Positions 45,084 to 53,920 of a stretch of DNA of 64,000 nt are shown piece after piece (position 1 is the stretch's first letter; the number at the start of each line of letters is the position of its first letter). Source of the stretch: Oxalicibacterium flavum (GTDB taxonomy: Bacteria > Pseudomonadota > Gammaproteobacteria > Burkholderiales > Burkholderiaceae_D); NCBI RefSeq assembly GCF_014635065.1, contig NZ_BMCG01000003.1, forward strand, positions 496,001 to 560,000. Direction: 5' to 3'. A model generated the notes under the pieces. The model was not told the origin of the DNA. It made no database searches and was given only the letters and a program-made list of their open reading frames with translations. The translations under genes and the position numbers were made by a program.

Positions 45084-45674
45084 ATGAACATATTGTTGCT
45101 TGCGGGTAGTCCATCGACGCCGTCCCGTTCCACCCGCCTGCTGCATCATGTTGGAGAAAGACTGGCGCTGCTTGGCCACCGTTACGTGAAGCTGCATGTC
45201 CGCGACCTGCCTGCGCAGGCGCTGATCCAGGCGGACTTCAACGATCCCGTGCTGAAGACGGCGCGGGAGCAGGTGGACCAGGCGGACGCCGTCGTGATTG
45301 CCACCCCCGTTTACAAGGCGGCATACAGCGGCATCCTCAAGGCCTTTCTCGACCTGTTGCCGCAGGACGGTCTGAAGGGAAAGCTGGTGCTGCCCATCGC
45401 TACCGGCGGCAGCCAGTCGCACATGCTGGCGCTCGACTACGGCCTGCGGCCGGTGCTGTCGGCGCTCGATGCGCGCCATGTGCTGCCCAGCATTTATGCC
45501 ACCGACCAGCAGATCGCATGGTCGGCGGAAACAGGATTGACGATCGATCCGGCCATCGCCAAGCGCGTCTCGGACGGCATCGAAAACCTGTCGTCGAGCC
45601 TGTCCGCCATCAGCGACGTGGCAGCGAACGATTTCGATCCGATCCCGTTCTCCGCCGTGCGCTGCAGCGTCTAG
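45084..45674 (+). CDS. ssuE: NAD(P)H-dependent FMN reductase for sulfonate oxidation
   Basis: This 196-residue flavodoxin-like enzyme supplies reduced FMN to SsuD. It has the phosphate loop LAGSPSTPSRSTRLLHHV (about 6-23), ATPVYKAAYSGILKAFLDLLPQ and the SsuE-typical LPIATGGSQSHMLALDYGLRPVL (partly shown). It heads the operon ssuE-ssuA-ssuD-ssuC-ssuB. It differs from the ChrR-like reductase at 42108 in these motifs. Confidence 0.95.
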   Translation: MNILLLAGSPSTPSRSTRLLHHVGERLALLGHRYVKLHVRDLPAQALIQADFNDPVLKTAREQVDQADAVVIATPVYKAAYSGILKAFLDLLPQDGLKGKLVLPIATGGSQSHMLALDYGLRPVLSALDARHVLPSIYATDQQIAWSAETGLTIDPAIAKRVSDGIENLSSSLSAISDVAANDFDPIPFSAVRCSV

Positions 45675-45784
45675 GCAGGGCACTCCGGCGTCGCCGGAAA
45701 CATGCCCGTTCAATCGTGTCGATCTTCCCGCGCGCAGCCATGCCAGGAAGATCGCTTTTCTGAAACCTGAATCGAGGAAACAGG

Positions 45785-46765
45785 ATGTCCACGCAAGAAG
45801 ACAAACGCAATGCAAGACGCCGTACCCTGGGTTACCTGTCGGCTGCCGCGATCGGCGCGGCGACGGCGGGCCTGCCGCAGATCGCCGGCGCGCAAAGCCG
45901 TCCGGTGCTGCGCATCGGCTATCAGAAGTACGGCACGCTGGTGATCCTGAAAGGGAAGGGCACGCTGGAGAAGCGCTTCGCGGCGGAAGGCGTGGATGTC
46001 AAATGGACCGAGTTCACGGCCGGCCCGGCGCTGCTGGAAGGCCTGAACGTCGGCAGCATCGACTTCGGCACCACCGGCGAAGCACCGCCGATCTTTGCGC
46101 AGGCGGCCGGCGCGGATCTCATCTATGTCGGCAACGAACCGCCGTCGCCGACCAGCGAAGCCATCATCGTGCCAAGGAATTCGCCGATCAAGAGCGTGGC
46201 CGAACTCAAGGGCAAGCGCGTCGCGCTGAACCGCGGTTCCAACGTCCACTACCTGTGGGTCAAGGCGCTCGAACGTGCCGGCCTGGCCTACACGGACGTG
46301 CAGACGCTGTTCCTGGCACCGGCCGACGCGCGTGCCGCCTTCGAGCGCGGCAGCCTCGACGCCTGGGTCATCTGGGACCCGTTCCTGGCCGCGGCCGAAA
46401 AGCAGATCGGCGCGCGTGTGCTGGAAGACGGCACCGGCCTCGTCGCCAATCACCAGTTCTTCCTGGCCTCGCGCGCGTATGCGCAGAAGAATCCGAAGGC
46501 GCTTGCGATCCTGATCGAGGAGCTCGACAAGATCGACCAGTGGGGCGCCAGGAACCAGAAGGAAGTGGCGGCCATCCTGGCGCAGCAGACCGGCCTCGAC
46601 TATCCGACCGTGGAACTGGCGGCGCAGCGCTATTCGTATGGCGTCAAGCCCGTCACGCCGCAGGTGATCGCCGAGCAGCAGAAGATCGCCGACGTCTTCG
46701 CCGAACTGAAACTGATCCCCAAAACCATCAAGGTCAAGGACGCGGTGCTCGCCGTCCAGCCTTGA
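45785..46765 (+). CDS. ssuA: Aliphatic sulfonate ABC transporter substrate-binding protein
   Basis: This 326-residue periplasmic protein binds alkanesulfonates. Its N-terminus has three arginines (NARRRTLGYLSAAAIGAATAG), so export through the Tat or Sec route is possible. The mature part has LRIGYQKYGTLVILKGKGTLEKR, FTAGPALLEGLNVGSIDFGTTGEAPP and RGSNVHYLWVKAL, typical of SsuA. A compact GC-rich palindrome (45684-45698) lies in the gap after ssuE. ssuD follows after 45 bases. Confidence 0.95.
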   Translation: MSTQEDKRNARRRTLGYLSAAAIGAATAGLPQIAGAQSRPVLRIGYQKYGTLVILKGKGTLEKRFAAEGVDVKWTEFTAGPALLEGLNVGSIDFGTTGEAPPIFAQAAGADLIYVGNEPPSPTSEAIIVPRNSPIKSVAELKGKRVALNRGSNVHYLWVKALERAGLAYTDVQTLFLAPADARAAFERGSLDAWVIWDPFLAAAEKQIGARVLEDGTGLVANHQFFLASRAYAQKNPKALAILIEELDKIDQWGARNQKEVAAILAQQTGLDYPTVELAAQRYSYGVKPVTPQVIAEQQKIADVFAELKLIPKTIKVKDAVLAVQP

Positions 46766-46810
46766 GCATGAAGTTGCCCGCATGAAACGGGCAGCCCCGA
46801 AGGAAGAGAA

Positions 46811-47968
46811 ATGAGTCTGAACGTATTCTGGTTTATCCCCACCCACGGCGACAGCCGCTATCTTGGTACCTCCAAGGGCGCGCGCCAGGTCGATTTCGAT
46901 TACATGAAGCAGGTCGCGGTGGCGGCCGATACGCTCGGCTACGACGGCGTGCTGCTGCCGACCGGGCGCTCGTGCGAGGACGCGTGGGTGGCGGCATCGA
47001 GCCTGATCGGCGAGACGAAAAAGCTCAAGTTCCTGGTGGCGGTGCGTCCCGGCCTGAGCACGCCGGGCCAGGCCGTGCGCATGGCGGCGACCTTCGACCG
47101 CCTGTCCAAGGGCCGGTTGCTGATCAATGTCGTCACCGGCGGCGACCAGGCAGAACTCGAGGCCGACGGCCTGTGGGCATCGCATGCCGATCGTTACGAA
47201 ATCTCTTCCGAATTTCTCAGGATCTGGCGCGCTTCGCTGGCCGGCGAGGGCGGCGATGCCGGCTTCGATTTCGACGGCAAGCACCTGCAGGTGAAAGGTG
47301 CCAAGACGCTCTATCCGCCGGTGCAGAAGCCGTATCCGCCGCTGTACTTCGGCGGCTCGTCGGAAGCGGCGCACGATCTGGCGGCCGAACAGGTCGACGT
47401 CTATCTGACCTGGGGCGAGCCGCCGGCCGCGGTGGCGGAAAAGATCGCCGACATCCGCGCGCGCGCCGCCAAACATGGCCGTACTGTCAAGTTCGGCATC
47501 CGCCTGCACGTGATCGTGCGCGAGACCAATGAACAGGCATGGCGCGATGCAGACGAACTGATCAGGTACGTCGACGACGACCTGATCGCGCGCGCCCAGG
47601 CGTCCTTCAGCAAGATGGATTCGGAAGGCCAGCGCCGCATGGCCGCGCTGCACGGCGGCCGCAAGGACAAGCTCGAAGTCTCGCCCAACCTGTGGGCCGG
47701 CGTCGGTCTGGTGCGTGGCGGTGCAGGTACCGCGCTGGTCGGCGACGCCGAAACGGTGGCGGCGCGCATGCAGGAATACGCCGACCTCGGCATCGAGACC
47801 TTCATCCTGTCCGGCTATCCGCACTTGGAGGAATCGTATCGCTTTGCCGAACTGGTGTTCCCGTTGCTGGGCAAGGGGCGCACGCGCGCCGACGACGAAC
47901 CGACCCTGACGGGCCCCTTCGGCGAGGTGATCTCCAACGACATCCTGCCCAAGGTCTCGCAGAGCTGA
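46811..47968 (+). CDS. ssuD: FMNH2-dependent alkanesulfonate monooxygenase
   Basis: This 385-residue enzyme splits alkanesulfonates into aldehyde and sulfite with FMNH2 and oxygen. Family features are [17 protein letters not shown] at the start, the conserved cysteine C55 in [28 protein letters not shown], and the mobile-loop arginine in [19 protein letters not shown]. The length is close to the E. coli enzyme (381). The ribosome site GAAGGAAGAG precedes the ATG. It lies in the ssu operon, 12 bases before ssuC. Confidence 0.97.
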   Translation: MSLNVFWFIPTHGDSRYLGTSKGARQVDFDYMKQVAVAADTLGYDGVLLPTGRSCEDAWVAASSLIGETKKLKFLVAVRPGLSTPGQAVRMAATFDRLSKGRLLINVVTGGDQAELEADGLWASHADRYEISSEFLRIWRASLAGEGGDAGFDFDGKHLQVKGAKTLYPPVQKPYPPLYFGGSSEAAHDLAAEQVDVYLTWGEPPAAVAEKIADIRARAAKHGRTVKFGIRLHVIVRETNEQAWRDADELIRYVDDDLIARAQASFSKMDSEGQRRMAALHGGRKDKLEVSPNLWAGVGLVRGGAGTALVGDAETVAARMQEYADLGIETFILSGYPHLEESYRFAELVFPLLGKGRTRADDEPTLTGPFGEVISNDILPKVSQS

Positions 47969-47980
47969 GGAGAGGATGCG

Positions 47981-48829
47981 ATGAGTGCAGTGGTTTCAGG
48001 AACGGCGCAGGGGGCGGCAGCGGCCGACCAGGCCGAAGCACAGCCGGTCCGGCAGACAGGCAGGTGGACCTCGTCGTGGTCGCGGCTGGCGCCGTGGATC
48101 GTGCCGGTGCTGCTGATCGCGGTCTGGCAGTTCGCGTCGCAGGTCGGCTGGCTGTCGAGCCGCATCCTGCCCGAACCGTGGGCGGTGGCGAAGGCGGCGT
48201 GGGGACTCGCGGTCTCCGGCGAACTGTGGACCCACGTGCAGGTCAGCCTCGGCCGCGCGGTGATGGCATTCGCGGTCGGCGGCGGCCTCGGTCTGCTGCT
48301 CGGTCTGTTGACGGGCACCTTCAGGACCGCCGAGACGCTGCTCGACACCACGCTGCAGATGATCCGCAACATCCCGGCGCTGGCGCTGATTCCGCTCGTG
48401 ATTCTGTGGTTCGGCATCGAGGAAACCTCCAAGATTTTCCTGGTGGCGGTCGGCGTGTTCTTTCCCGTCTATCTGAATACCTTTCACGGCATCCGCTCGG
48501 TCGACAAGGGCCTCATCGAAATGGCCAAGAGCTACGGCCTGTCGGGCTGGTCGCTGTATCGCGACGTGATCCTGCCGGGCGCGCTGCCGTCGATCCTGGT
48601 CGGTGTGCGCTTTTCGCTGGGACTGGTGTGGGTGCTGCTGATCGTGGCGGAAACCATTTCGGCGCAGTCCGGCATCGGCTACATGACGATGAACGCGCGC
48701 GAGTTCCTGCAGACCGACGTGGTGCTGGTCGGCATCCTGCTGTACGCCTTGCTCGGCAAGCTGGCCGACGTGCTGTCGCGCCTGCTCGAGCGTTACTGGT
48801 TGCGCTGGCATCCCGGTTATCGTCATTGA
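47981..48829 (+). CDS. ssuC: Aliphatic sulfonate ABC transporter permease
   Basis: This 282-residue inner-membrane permease has an extended N-terminus of about 30 residues, then six hydrophobic segments. The ABC contact loop reads EMAKSYGLSGWSLYRDVILPGALPSI at about 180-205 (shown in part), and ILVGVRFSLGLVWVLLIVAE follows. It forms the channel for sulfonates delivered by SsuA and is driven by SsuB. It sits 12 bases after ssuD and 9 before ssuB. Confidence 0.95.
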   Translation: MSAVVSGTAQGAAAADQAEAQPVRQTGRWTSSWSRLAPWIVPVLLIAVWQFASQVGWLSSRILPEPWAVAKAAWGLAVSGELWTHVQVSLGRAVMAFAVGGGLGLLLGLLTGTFRTAETLLDTTLQMIRNIPALALIPLVILWFGIEETSKIFLVAVGVFFPVYLNTFHGIRSVDKGLIEMAKSYGLSGWSLYRDVILPGALPSILVGVRFSLGLVWVLLIVAETISAQSGIGYMTMNAREFLQTDVVLVGILLYALLGKLADVLSRLLERYWLRWHPGYRH

Positions 48830-48838
48830 GGAGCGACC

Positions 48839-49678
48839 ATGTCAGCCCAATTGCAAGAACAGAAAACGGAAAGTGCAGGTCGCAGCGGCGGTGCGCGTCG
48901 TGGTATCCGCGTCGTCATCGACAGCCTCTACAAATCCTATAACGGCCGCCAGGTCCTGAAGTCCATCGATCTGGACATCGAACCCGGCGAATTCGTCGCC
49001 GTGGTCGGCCGCAGCGGCTGCGGCAAGAGCACGCTGCTGCGTCTGATCGCCGAGCTCGAAAGCGCCGATCGCGGTGCGCTGGTGTTCGGCGAGCAGGGGC
49101 AGCGCCCCGAGACGCGCATCATGTTCCAGGATTCGCGCCTGCTGCCGTGGAAGCGCGTGCTCGACAACGTGGCGCTCGGCCTGCCGAACAAGGACGGGGC
49201 ACGCACCTCGCTGCAGCAGGTCGGTCTGGCCGACCGCGGCGGCGAGTGGCCGGCCGTGCTGTCCGGCGGCCAGCGCCAGCGCGTGGCGCTGGCACGCGCG
49301 CTGGTGCACGATCCCGAACTGCTGCTGCTCGACGAGCCGCTGGGTGCGCTCGATGCGCTGACCCGCATCGAGATGCAGCAGCTGATTGAATCGCTGTGGC
49401 AGGAACGCGGCTTCACTGCCTTGCTCGTCACGCACGACGTGCAGGAAGCCATTGCGCTGGCCGACCGCGTGGTGCTGATCGAGGACGGCCGCATCACGCT
49501 CGACGAGCGCATTTCGCTGGCGCGTCCGCGCGCACGCGGCAACCCGAGTTTTGCGCAACTGGAGGAACACATCCTGTCGCGCGTCCTGCAGCAACCGGTT
49601 TCCGCCAACGATCCCGATTCCTCGCTGGGCGATCTGTCGTTGCTGAAGTCCGTCAACCAGTTCGCCTGGGCAGTCTAG
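48839..49678 (+). CDS. ssuB: Aliphatic sulfonate ABC transporter ATP-binding protein
   Basis: This 279-residue ATPase has Walker [10 protein letters not shown] at 57-65, the Q-loop [21 protein letters not shown], signature [15 protein letters not shown], Walker [14 protein letters not shown] and the H-loop [26 protein letters not shown] is typical of the nitrate/sulfonate/taurine branch. It powers SsuC. It is followed after 41 bases by the small TOBE protein. Confidence 0.96.
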   Translation: MSAQLQEQKTESAGRSGGARRGIRVVIDSLYKSYNGRQVLKSIDLDIEPGEFVAVVGRSGCGKSTLLRLIAELESADRGALVFGEQGQRPETRIMFQDSRLLPWKRVLDNVALGLPNKDGARTSLQQVGLADRGGEWPAVLSGGQRQRVALARALVHDPELLLLDEPLGALDALTRIEMQQLIESLWQERGFTALLVTHDVQEAIALADRVVLIEDGRITLDERISLARPRARGNPSFAQLEEHILSRVLQQPVSANDPDSSLGDLSLLKSVNQFAWAV

Positions 49679-49719
49679 GCATTCATTTCCGTTTCATCCC
49701 TCCAACATCAAGGAACATC

Positions 49720-49938
49720 ATGAGCATCGAAAAAATCAACGCACGCAACCAGTTCAAGGGCAAGATTTCCACCATTATCGAAGGTCCGGTCGTTTCGGAA
49801 ATCGATGTGGAAACGCCCGCCGGTATCGTGACGTCCGTCATCACCACGCGCTCGGTCAAGGACCTGGAGCTGAAGATCGGCACCGAAGTCGTGGCGCTGG
49901 TCAAGGCCACCGAGGTGTCGCTGGCCAAACTGCTGTAA
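49720..49938 (+). CDS. Molbindin-like TOBE domain protein (SsuF type)
   Basis: This 72-residue protein is a single TOBE/Mop domain: MSIEKINARNQFKGKISTII at the start, ending LKIGTEVVALVKATEVSLAKLL, the molbindin pattern that binds molybdate or tungstate oxyanions. In pseudomonads a similar small gene, ssuF, closes the ssu operon and is needed for some sulfonates. Position and size agree with that here. AAGGAAC before the ATG is the ribosome site. Confidence 0.88.
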   Translation: MSIEKINARNQFKGKISTIIEGPVVSEIDVETPAGIVTSVITTRSVKDLELKIGTEVVALVKATEVSLAKLL

Positions 49939-49987
49939 GGCATGCGGCGTTGCCTTCGCCGGCAACGCCGAAACTGCAAGGAACGCC

Positions 49988-50833
49988 ATGACATTTCCCG
50001 CGCTGCAAGACTATCTCGCACGTCTGCGGAACGCGCCGACGGATACTTCCCTGTGGCTGGATGCGCAGGGCAGGGCGCACGGGCGCTATCTGAATTCCAC
50101 GCTGACCAGCGTATTCCAGCCGATACGCGATCTGGCGGATCTTCACGTCGTCGGCGTGCAGGGCTTCATGCGCAGCCATTCGCGCAGCGACGAGGGCCTG
50201 AGCGTCTGGAAGCTGCTCGACACGGTGGCGACCGACGACCAGTCGATCGAACTCGACCGGCTGTGCCGGCTGCTGCATGCGGTCAATTTCTATCGTCAGC
50301 CGGAGCTGGCCGACGTCGATCTCTATCTGAGCGTGCACGCGCGCCTGCTGGCGGCGGTCGACAGCAACCACGGCATGTCGTTCCGCCATGTGCTCGACGT
50401 GCTGGAACTGCCGCATCGCAAGATCGTGCTGCAGTTGCCGGTCATTCGCGAGGATCAGGCCTGGCTTGCGCACTACGTGGCCGACAACTACCGGCGCAAC
50501 GGTTTCCGCCTGGCGATCAACGTGGCCGACGTGCGGCAGGGACTTGCGCAATTCGCGCAGATCCTTCCGGACGTGGTCAAGGTCGACGTGCGTGAACTGT
50601 ATGACGAAGAGGCCGCGCTGCAACTGCTGCTGGAAGCACACGCAAGCAATGCACACGTGGTGTTCAAGCGCGTGGAATCGGAAGCGGTGCATGAAAAGCT
50701 GAAGCGGTTGCAGCAGCGCGCGCAGCTGCCGATCGCGGTGCAGGGCTATCTGTTCGACCAGCCACGTGCCGTGTTCTCCGCGCCGGCGAGTCCGCAGGAA
50801 GAGGCGGCCGTGCCGGCCGGCACGGAGTCCTGA
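49988..50833 (+). CDS. Degenerate EAL-domain protein in the ssu gene cluster
   Basis: This 281-residue protein has the overall EAL fold (TSVFQPIRDLADLHVVGVQGFMRSH at 40-64, partly shown; later LELPHRKIVLQLPVIRED, GFRLAINVADVRQGLAQF, LPDVVKVDVREL). The catalytic EAL triplet is replaced by QGF (58-60), and the DDFGTG-type metal site by NVADVRQG. Cyclic-di-GMP hydrolysis is therefore very unlikely. It may bind a ligand or a protein partner. It lies 49 bases after the SsuF-like gene and 2 bases before the hydrolase gene, so it is probably expressed with the sulfonate genes. Confidence 0.75.
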   Translation: MTFPALQDYLARLRNAPTDTSLWLDAQGRAHGRYLNSTLTSVFQPIRDLADLHVVGVQGFMRSHSRSDEGLSVWKLLDTVATDDQSIELDRLCRLLHAVNFYRQPELADVDLYLSVHARLLAAVDSNHGMSFRHVLDVLELPHRKIVLQLPVIREDQAWLAHYVADNYRRNGFRLAINVADVRQGLAQFAQILPDVVKVDVRELYDEEAALQLLLEAHASNAHVVFKRVESEAVHEKLKRLQQRAQLPIAVQGYLFDQPRAVFSAPASPQEEAAVPAGTES

Positions 50834-50835
50834 TC

Positions 50836-51405
50836 ATGCGGGCACTCGATGACTACCGTGTTCTCGTCGCGCCGGGCCTGCACGGCAGCGGCGAGGAGCA
50901 TTGGCAGACTCGTTGGGAACGCCTTCACCCCGCCTTCGAGCGCGTGATGCAGGACGACTGGGCGGTGCCCGACCTGCCGCGCTGGGCGTGGCGGCTCGAG
51001 CAGCATCTGGCGCAGTCGGAGCGGCCGACGCTGATCGTGGCGCACAGCTTCGGCTGCCTGGCAACAGTACATGCGACGCGGCACGACCGTTTCAACGTGG
51101 CGGGTGCCTTGCTCGTCGCGCCCGCCGATCCCGACAAGTTCGGTGTCGCCGATACGCTGCAGGAAGCGCGCCTGTCCTATCCGGCGGTAGTCATCGGCAG
51201 CACCGACGACCCGTGGATGCAGGCGGCGCGCGCCTCGTGGTGGGCCAATGTCTGGAACAGCGGCTTCATCAGCATGGGCGCGCTCGGCCACATCAATGCC
51301 GACTCCGGCCTCGGCGACTGGCCTCAGGGTTGGCATCAGTTCGAGCAACTGGTCCGGATGGCCGATACGCTGGCGCATCCGCAGACTTCGCTGCTGGCAC
51401 GCTGA
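50836..51405 (+). CDS. RBBP9/YdeN-family alpha/beta hydrolase
   Basis: This 189-residue serine hydrolase has the RBBP9 pattern: LVAPGLHGSGEEHWQTRWE at the N-terminus, nucleophile serine in LIVAHSFGCLATVH, aspartate in IGSTDDPWMQ and histidine in MGALGHINADSGLGDW. The substrate is unknown in this family. It begins 2 bases after the degenerate EAL gene, so the two are co-translated or at least co-transcribed. Confidence 0.9.
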   Translation: MRALDDYRVLVAPGLHGSGEEHWQTRWERLHPAFERVMQDDWAVPDLPRWAWRLEQHLAQSERPTLIVAHSFGCLATVHATRHDRFNVAGALLVAPADPDKFGVADTLQEARLSYPAVVIGSTDDPWMQAARASWWANVWNSGFISMGALGHINADSGLGDWPQGWHQFEQLVRMADTLAHPQTSLLAR

Positions 51406-51565
51406 GTGCGATTCACCCGCACCGCGTGCGGATTTCTTTCTCCACGACGTTTCGCTCCTGCGGTACGATGACGCACCGCAAGAGCTGTCTTCCTTCGTGC
51501 AGCTGCGCATGAGCCGGATGACGTGGCCGTGTTCCGCGGTTCCATGAACGATCGCAGACGCATGC

Positions 51566-52768
51566 ATGACGATTCCCTTTCTTGAACAGCGCCGTACCTG
51601 GTCGGTATTCCTGATTTTCCTGCGGCTGGGCTTGACTTCCTTTGGCGGTCCCGTTGCCCATCTTGGCTATTTTCGCGACGAGTTCGTGGTGCGGCGACGT
51701 TGGCTGTCCGAGCGCGCGTATGCCGACATGCTGGCGCTGTGCCATTTTCTGCCTGGACCGGCCAGCAGCCAGCTTGGCATGGCGCTGGGCATGACGCGCG
51801 CTGGCTATGCGGGCATGCTGGCGGCATGGGCCGGCTTTACCCTGCCGTCGGCAGCGGCGATGATCCTGTTCGGCCTGAGCGTGGGGCACGGCGAAGGGCT
51901 TCTGCCGGCAGGTCTCATGCAGGGACTGAAGCTGGTGGCGGTCGCCATGGTGGCGCAGGCAGTATGGGGCATGGGTAGAAGCTTGTGTCGAGGAGCGTTG
52001 CGCCTCGCCATCATGCTGGCTGCCGCCTGTATCGTATTGTTCTTTTCGTCGGCATGGGCGCAGCTTGTCGTGATTGCCGCAGGCGGCCTGATCGGCTGGA
52101 TCGGCATCAGGCCCGCGCTCGGACACGGCAGTGACGTCTTGCCGCCGACAATCGGCCGGCGTTCGGGCGCGGTATGGCTGGGCCTGTTTTTCGTTTTGCT
52201 GGCGGGGTTGCCGGTGCTGGCGGAAATGCAGCCCGATCGCACATGGGCGGTGATCGATGCTTTCTATCGCGTGGGTGCGCTGGTGTTCGGCGGCGGGCAT
52301 GTCGTCCTGCCGATGCTGCAGGCGGAAGTGATGCCGCCGGGCTGGACCGACAGCGCGACCTTCCTCGCCGGCTATGGTGCGGCGCAGGCCTTGCCGGGAC
52401 CGTTGTTCACCTTTGCCGCGTTTCTCGGTACGGTCATGGACGCCGGGCCGGGTGACGTGCTTGGCGGGGTCATGTGCCTCGTGGCCATTTTCCTTCCCTC
52501 TTTTCTGCTGGTGGCAGGGGTCCTGCCTTTTTGGAGCAGCTTGCAGCGCAATTACGGCATGCAGGTGGCACTGGGTGGCATCAATGCCGCAGTGGTAGGT
52601 CTGCTGTTGGCGGCGCTGTTCGACCCGTTGTGGAAAGACACCATTCACGACGGATGGGACATGGCGCTAACGTTTCTGGCTTTCGCTTCGCTGACGGCGT
52701 GGAAGCTGCCGCCGTGGCTGGTGGTATTGTTCGGCGGCATGGCTGGCTGGGCAGTGCATCTTCTTTGA
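51566..52768 (+). CDS. chrA: Chromate transporter (ChrA/CHR family, two-domain)
   Basis: This 400-residue inner-membrane protein has two CHR domains. The first has LRLGLTSFGGPVAHLGYFRDEFV and LCHFLPGPASSQL. The second has VGALVFGGGHVVLPMLQAEV and GYGAAQALPGPLFTFAAFLG. About ten to twelve hydrophobic segments are seen. ChrA expels chromate, a sulfate look-alike that enters through sulfate importers. Its place amid sulfate/sulfonate genes fits protection or oxyanion balance (inference). ATG 51566 is used; 160 bases separate it from the hydrolase gene. Confidence 0.93.
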   Translation: MTIPFLEQRRTWSVFLIFLRLGLTSFGGPVAHLGYFRDEFVVRRRWLSERAYADMLALCHFLPGPASSQLGMALGMTRAGYAGMLAAWAGFTLPSAAAMILFGLSVGHGEGLLPAGLMQGLKLVAVAMVAQAVWGMGRSLCRGALRLAIMLAAACIVLFFSSAWAQLVVIAAGGLIGWIGIRPALGHGSDVLPPTIGRRSGAVWLGLFFVLLAGLPVLAEMQPDRTWAVIDAFYRVGALVFGGGHVVLPMLQAEVMPPGWTDSATFLAGYGAAQALPGPLFTFAAFLGTVMDAGPGDVLGGVMCLVAIFLPSFLLVAGVLPFWSSLQRNYGMQVALGGINAAVVGLLLAALFDPLWKDTIHDGWDMALTFLAFASLTAWKLPPWLVVLFGGMAGWAVHLL

Positions 52769-52806
52769 CTTTTGACTATAGCTATTTTTTTGATGGATGT
52801 GACTGA

Positions 52807-53472
52807 ATGAACTCTTCACGATGGCAAGGCATGTTTGGTTCCGTTTTCATTTTGCTGGCATTGGCGGTCAGCTATCTGTGTGCGCCGCTGTTGCCGGTGA
52901 CCGCGGGATGGGAAAACGGATGGATAGAAAACCTGCAGGCGCTGCTGCTGTTCGCCGGCGGCGTGTGGGCCTTCTGGTTTGCGGCCCGTCTGCCGTCACC
53001 ACGCGAGAAGGCGTTCTGGCACGCGATCGCACCGTTGTGGCTGATCCTCGGTTTTCGCGAGCTGAGCTGGGGCGCGGTGTTCCATGCACCGGTATCGTTT
53101 TCGCACGAGACCGGGCCGATGTTCTCTTCGTCGATGCAACTCTGGTACAAGCCGGCCGTGACGCCGGTGCTGGCGCTGGTGCTCCTGGTCTGCGTATGGA
53201 TCTTCGTGCGCGGCGGACATCTGCGCACGCTTGGCGCGCTGTGGCGCCAGCACAGCATTCCCTTGCGCGAAATGGCGCTGGTGGTGATCTGCATGTTCGT
53301 CTCTGCCGCGGCGGAAGGGCACATGGGCCTGAGCCTGAACCTGAGCGAAGGGACCTCGCAGGTCTTCGAGGAACTGGCGGAACTGTGTGCCTACTCCGCC
53401 TTGCTGCTGGCGCAGGCGCGCGTGATGCGCGGTTTCCGCCAGGGCGGCTTTTCCCCCGTCATCGGAAGCTAG
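52807..53472 (+). CDS. Uncharacterised inner-membrane protein
   Basis: I do not recognise this 221-residue protein. It has about five hydrophobic segments (SVFILLALAVSYLCAPLLPV, LQALLLFAGGVWAFWFAA, AIAPLWLILGFREL, AVTPVLALVLLVCVWIFV, ALVVICMFVSAAAEG). Possible functional residues near the membrane are GFRELSWGAVFH and EGTSQVFEELAELCAYSALL. It lies 38 bases after chrA on the same strand. Similar proteins occur in Burkholderiales as hypothetical membrane proteins. Confidence 0.7.
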   Translation: MNSSRWQGMFGSVFILLALAVSYLCAPLLPVTAGWENGWIENLQALLLFAGGVWAFWFAARLPSPREKAFWHAIAPLWLILGFRELSWGAVFHAPVSFSHETGPMFSSSMQLWYKPAVTPVLALVLLVCVWIFVRGGHLRTLGALWRQHSIPLREMALVVICMFVSAAAEGHMGLSLNLSEGTSQVFEELAELCAYSALLLAQARVMRGFRQGGFSPVIGS

Positions 53473-53556
53473 CGCAGTCCGAGGGAATACGCCCTTTACA
53501 GAATATGCCTTTTAAGTCATAATTCGCGGTTGGCATTGAACGGAAAAACTGTCGAC

Positions 53557-53880
53557 ATGGCGAAGAAGGGCGATGCGGATTCCATGTGCGATGGCAATCG
53601 TGGCAGGACCATCGCGGCCAACGCGATGACGTCCGCCACCCTGAAGGACTTGCGCAAGCGCGCGGGACAGACCCAGGAAGAAATGGCGGCGTCGCTCGGC
53701 GTCGGCCAGGAAACCATCTCCCGTCTGGAAAAACGCAGCGACATGCTGCTGTCCACCCTGCATCACTATGTCGAAACCATCGGCGGCCAACTGACGCTGG
53801 TGGCGACCTTTCCCAACCAGCCGCCCGTGATCATCGATCACCGCGGCGACAAGAAACGCGCGCCGAAGAAGCGCAACTGA
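53557..53880 (+). CDS. Xre-family helix-turn-helix regulator
   Basis: This 107-residue DNA-binding protein has an HTH at about 29-65 (LKDLRKRAGQTQEEMAASLG, then QETISRLEKR). A short C-terminal part follows (TLHHYVETIGGQLTLVATFP), like that of HigA-type antitoxins and stand-alone Xre repressors, and it ends with a basic tail. No toxin gene is adjacent. It starts 40 bases before the polyamine genes and may control them or be an orphan. ATG 53557 is chosen over the upstream TTG. Confidence 0.82.
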   Translation: MAKKGDADSMCDGNRGRTIAANAMTSATLKDLRKRAGQTQEEMAASLGVGQETISRLEKRSDMLLSTLHHYVETIGGQLTLVATFPNQPPVIIDHRGDKKRAPKKRN

Positions 53881-53920
53881 TCTGCGCCCGATTGCGGCGT
53901 ACCCCCGGTTTTTCTTGAGT

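Noticed and set aside
45684-45698. Terminator between ssuE and ssuA
   Set aside because: The palindrome TCCGGCGTCGCCGGA has almost no loop and no T-run after it, so termination is unlikely and the ssu genes are probably one operon.
53557-53880. Antitoxin of a toxin-antitoxin pair
   Set aside because: The HTH protein resembles HigA in its C-terminal part, but neither neighbour is toxin-like (a membrane protein upstream and nspC downstream).
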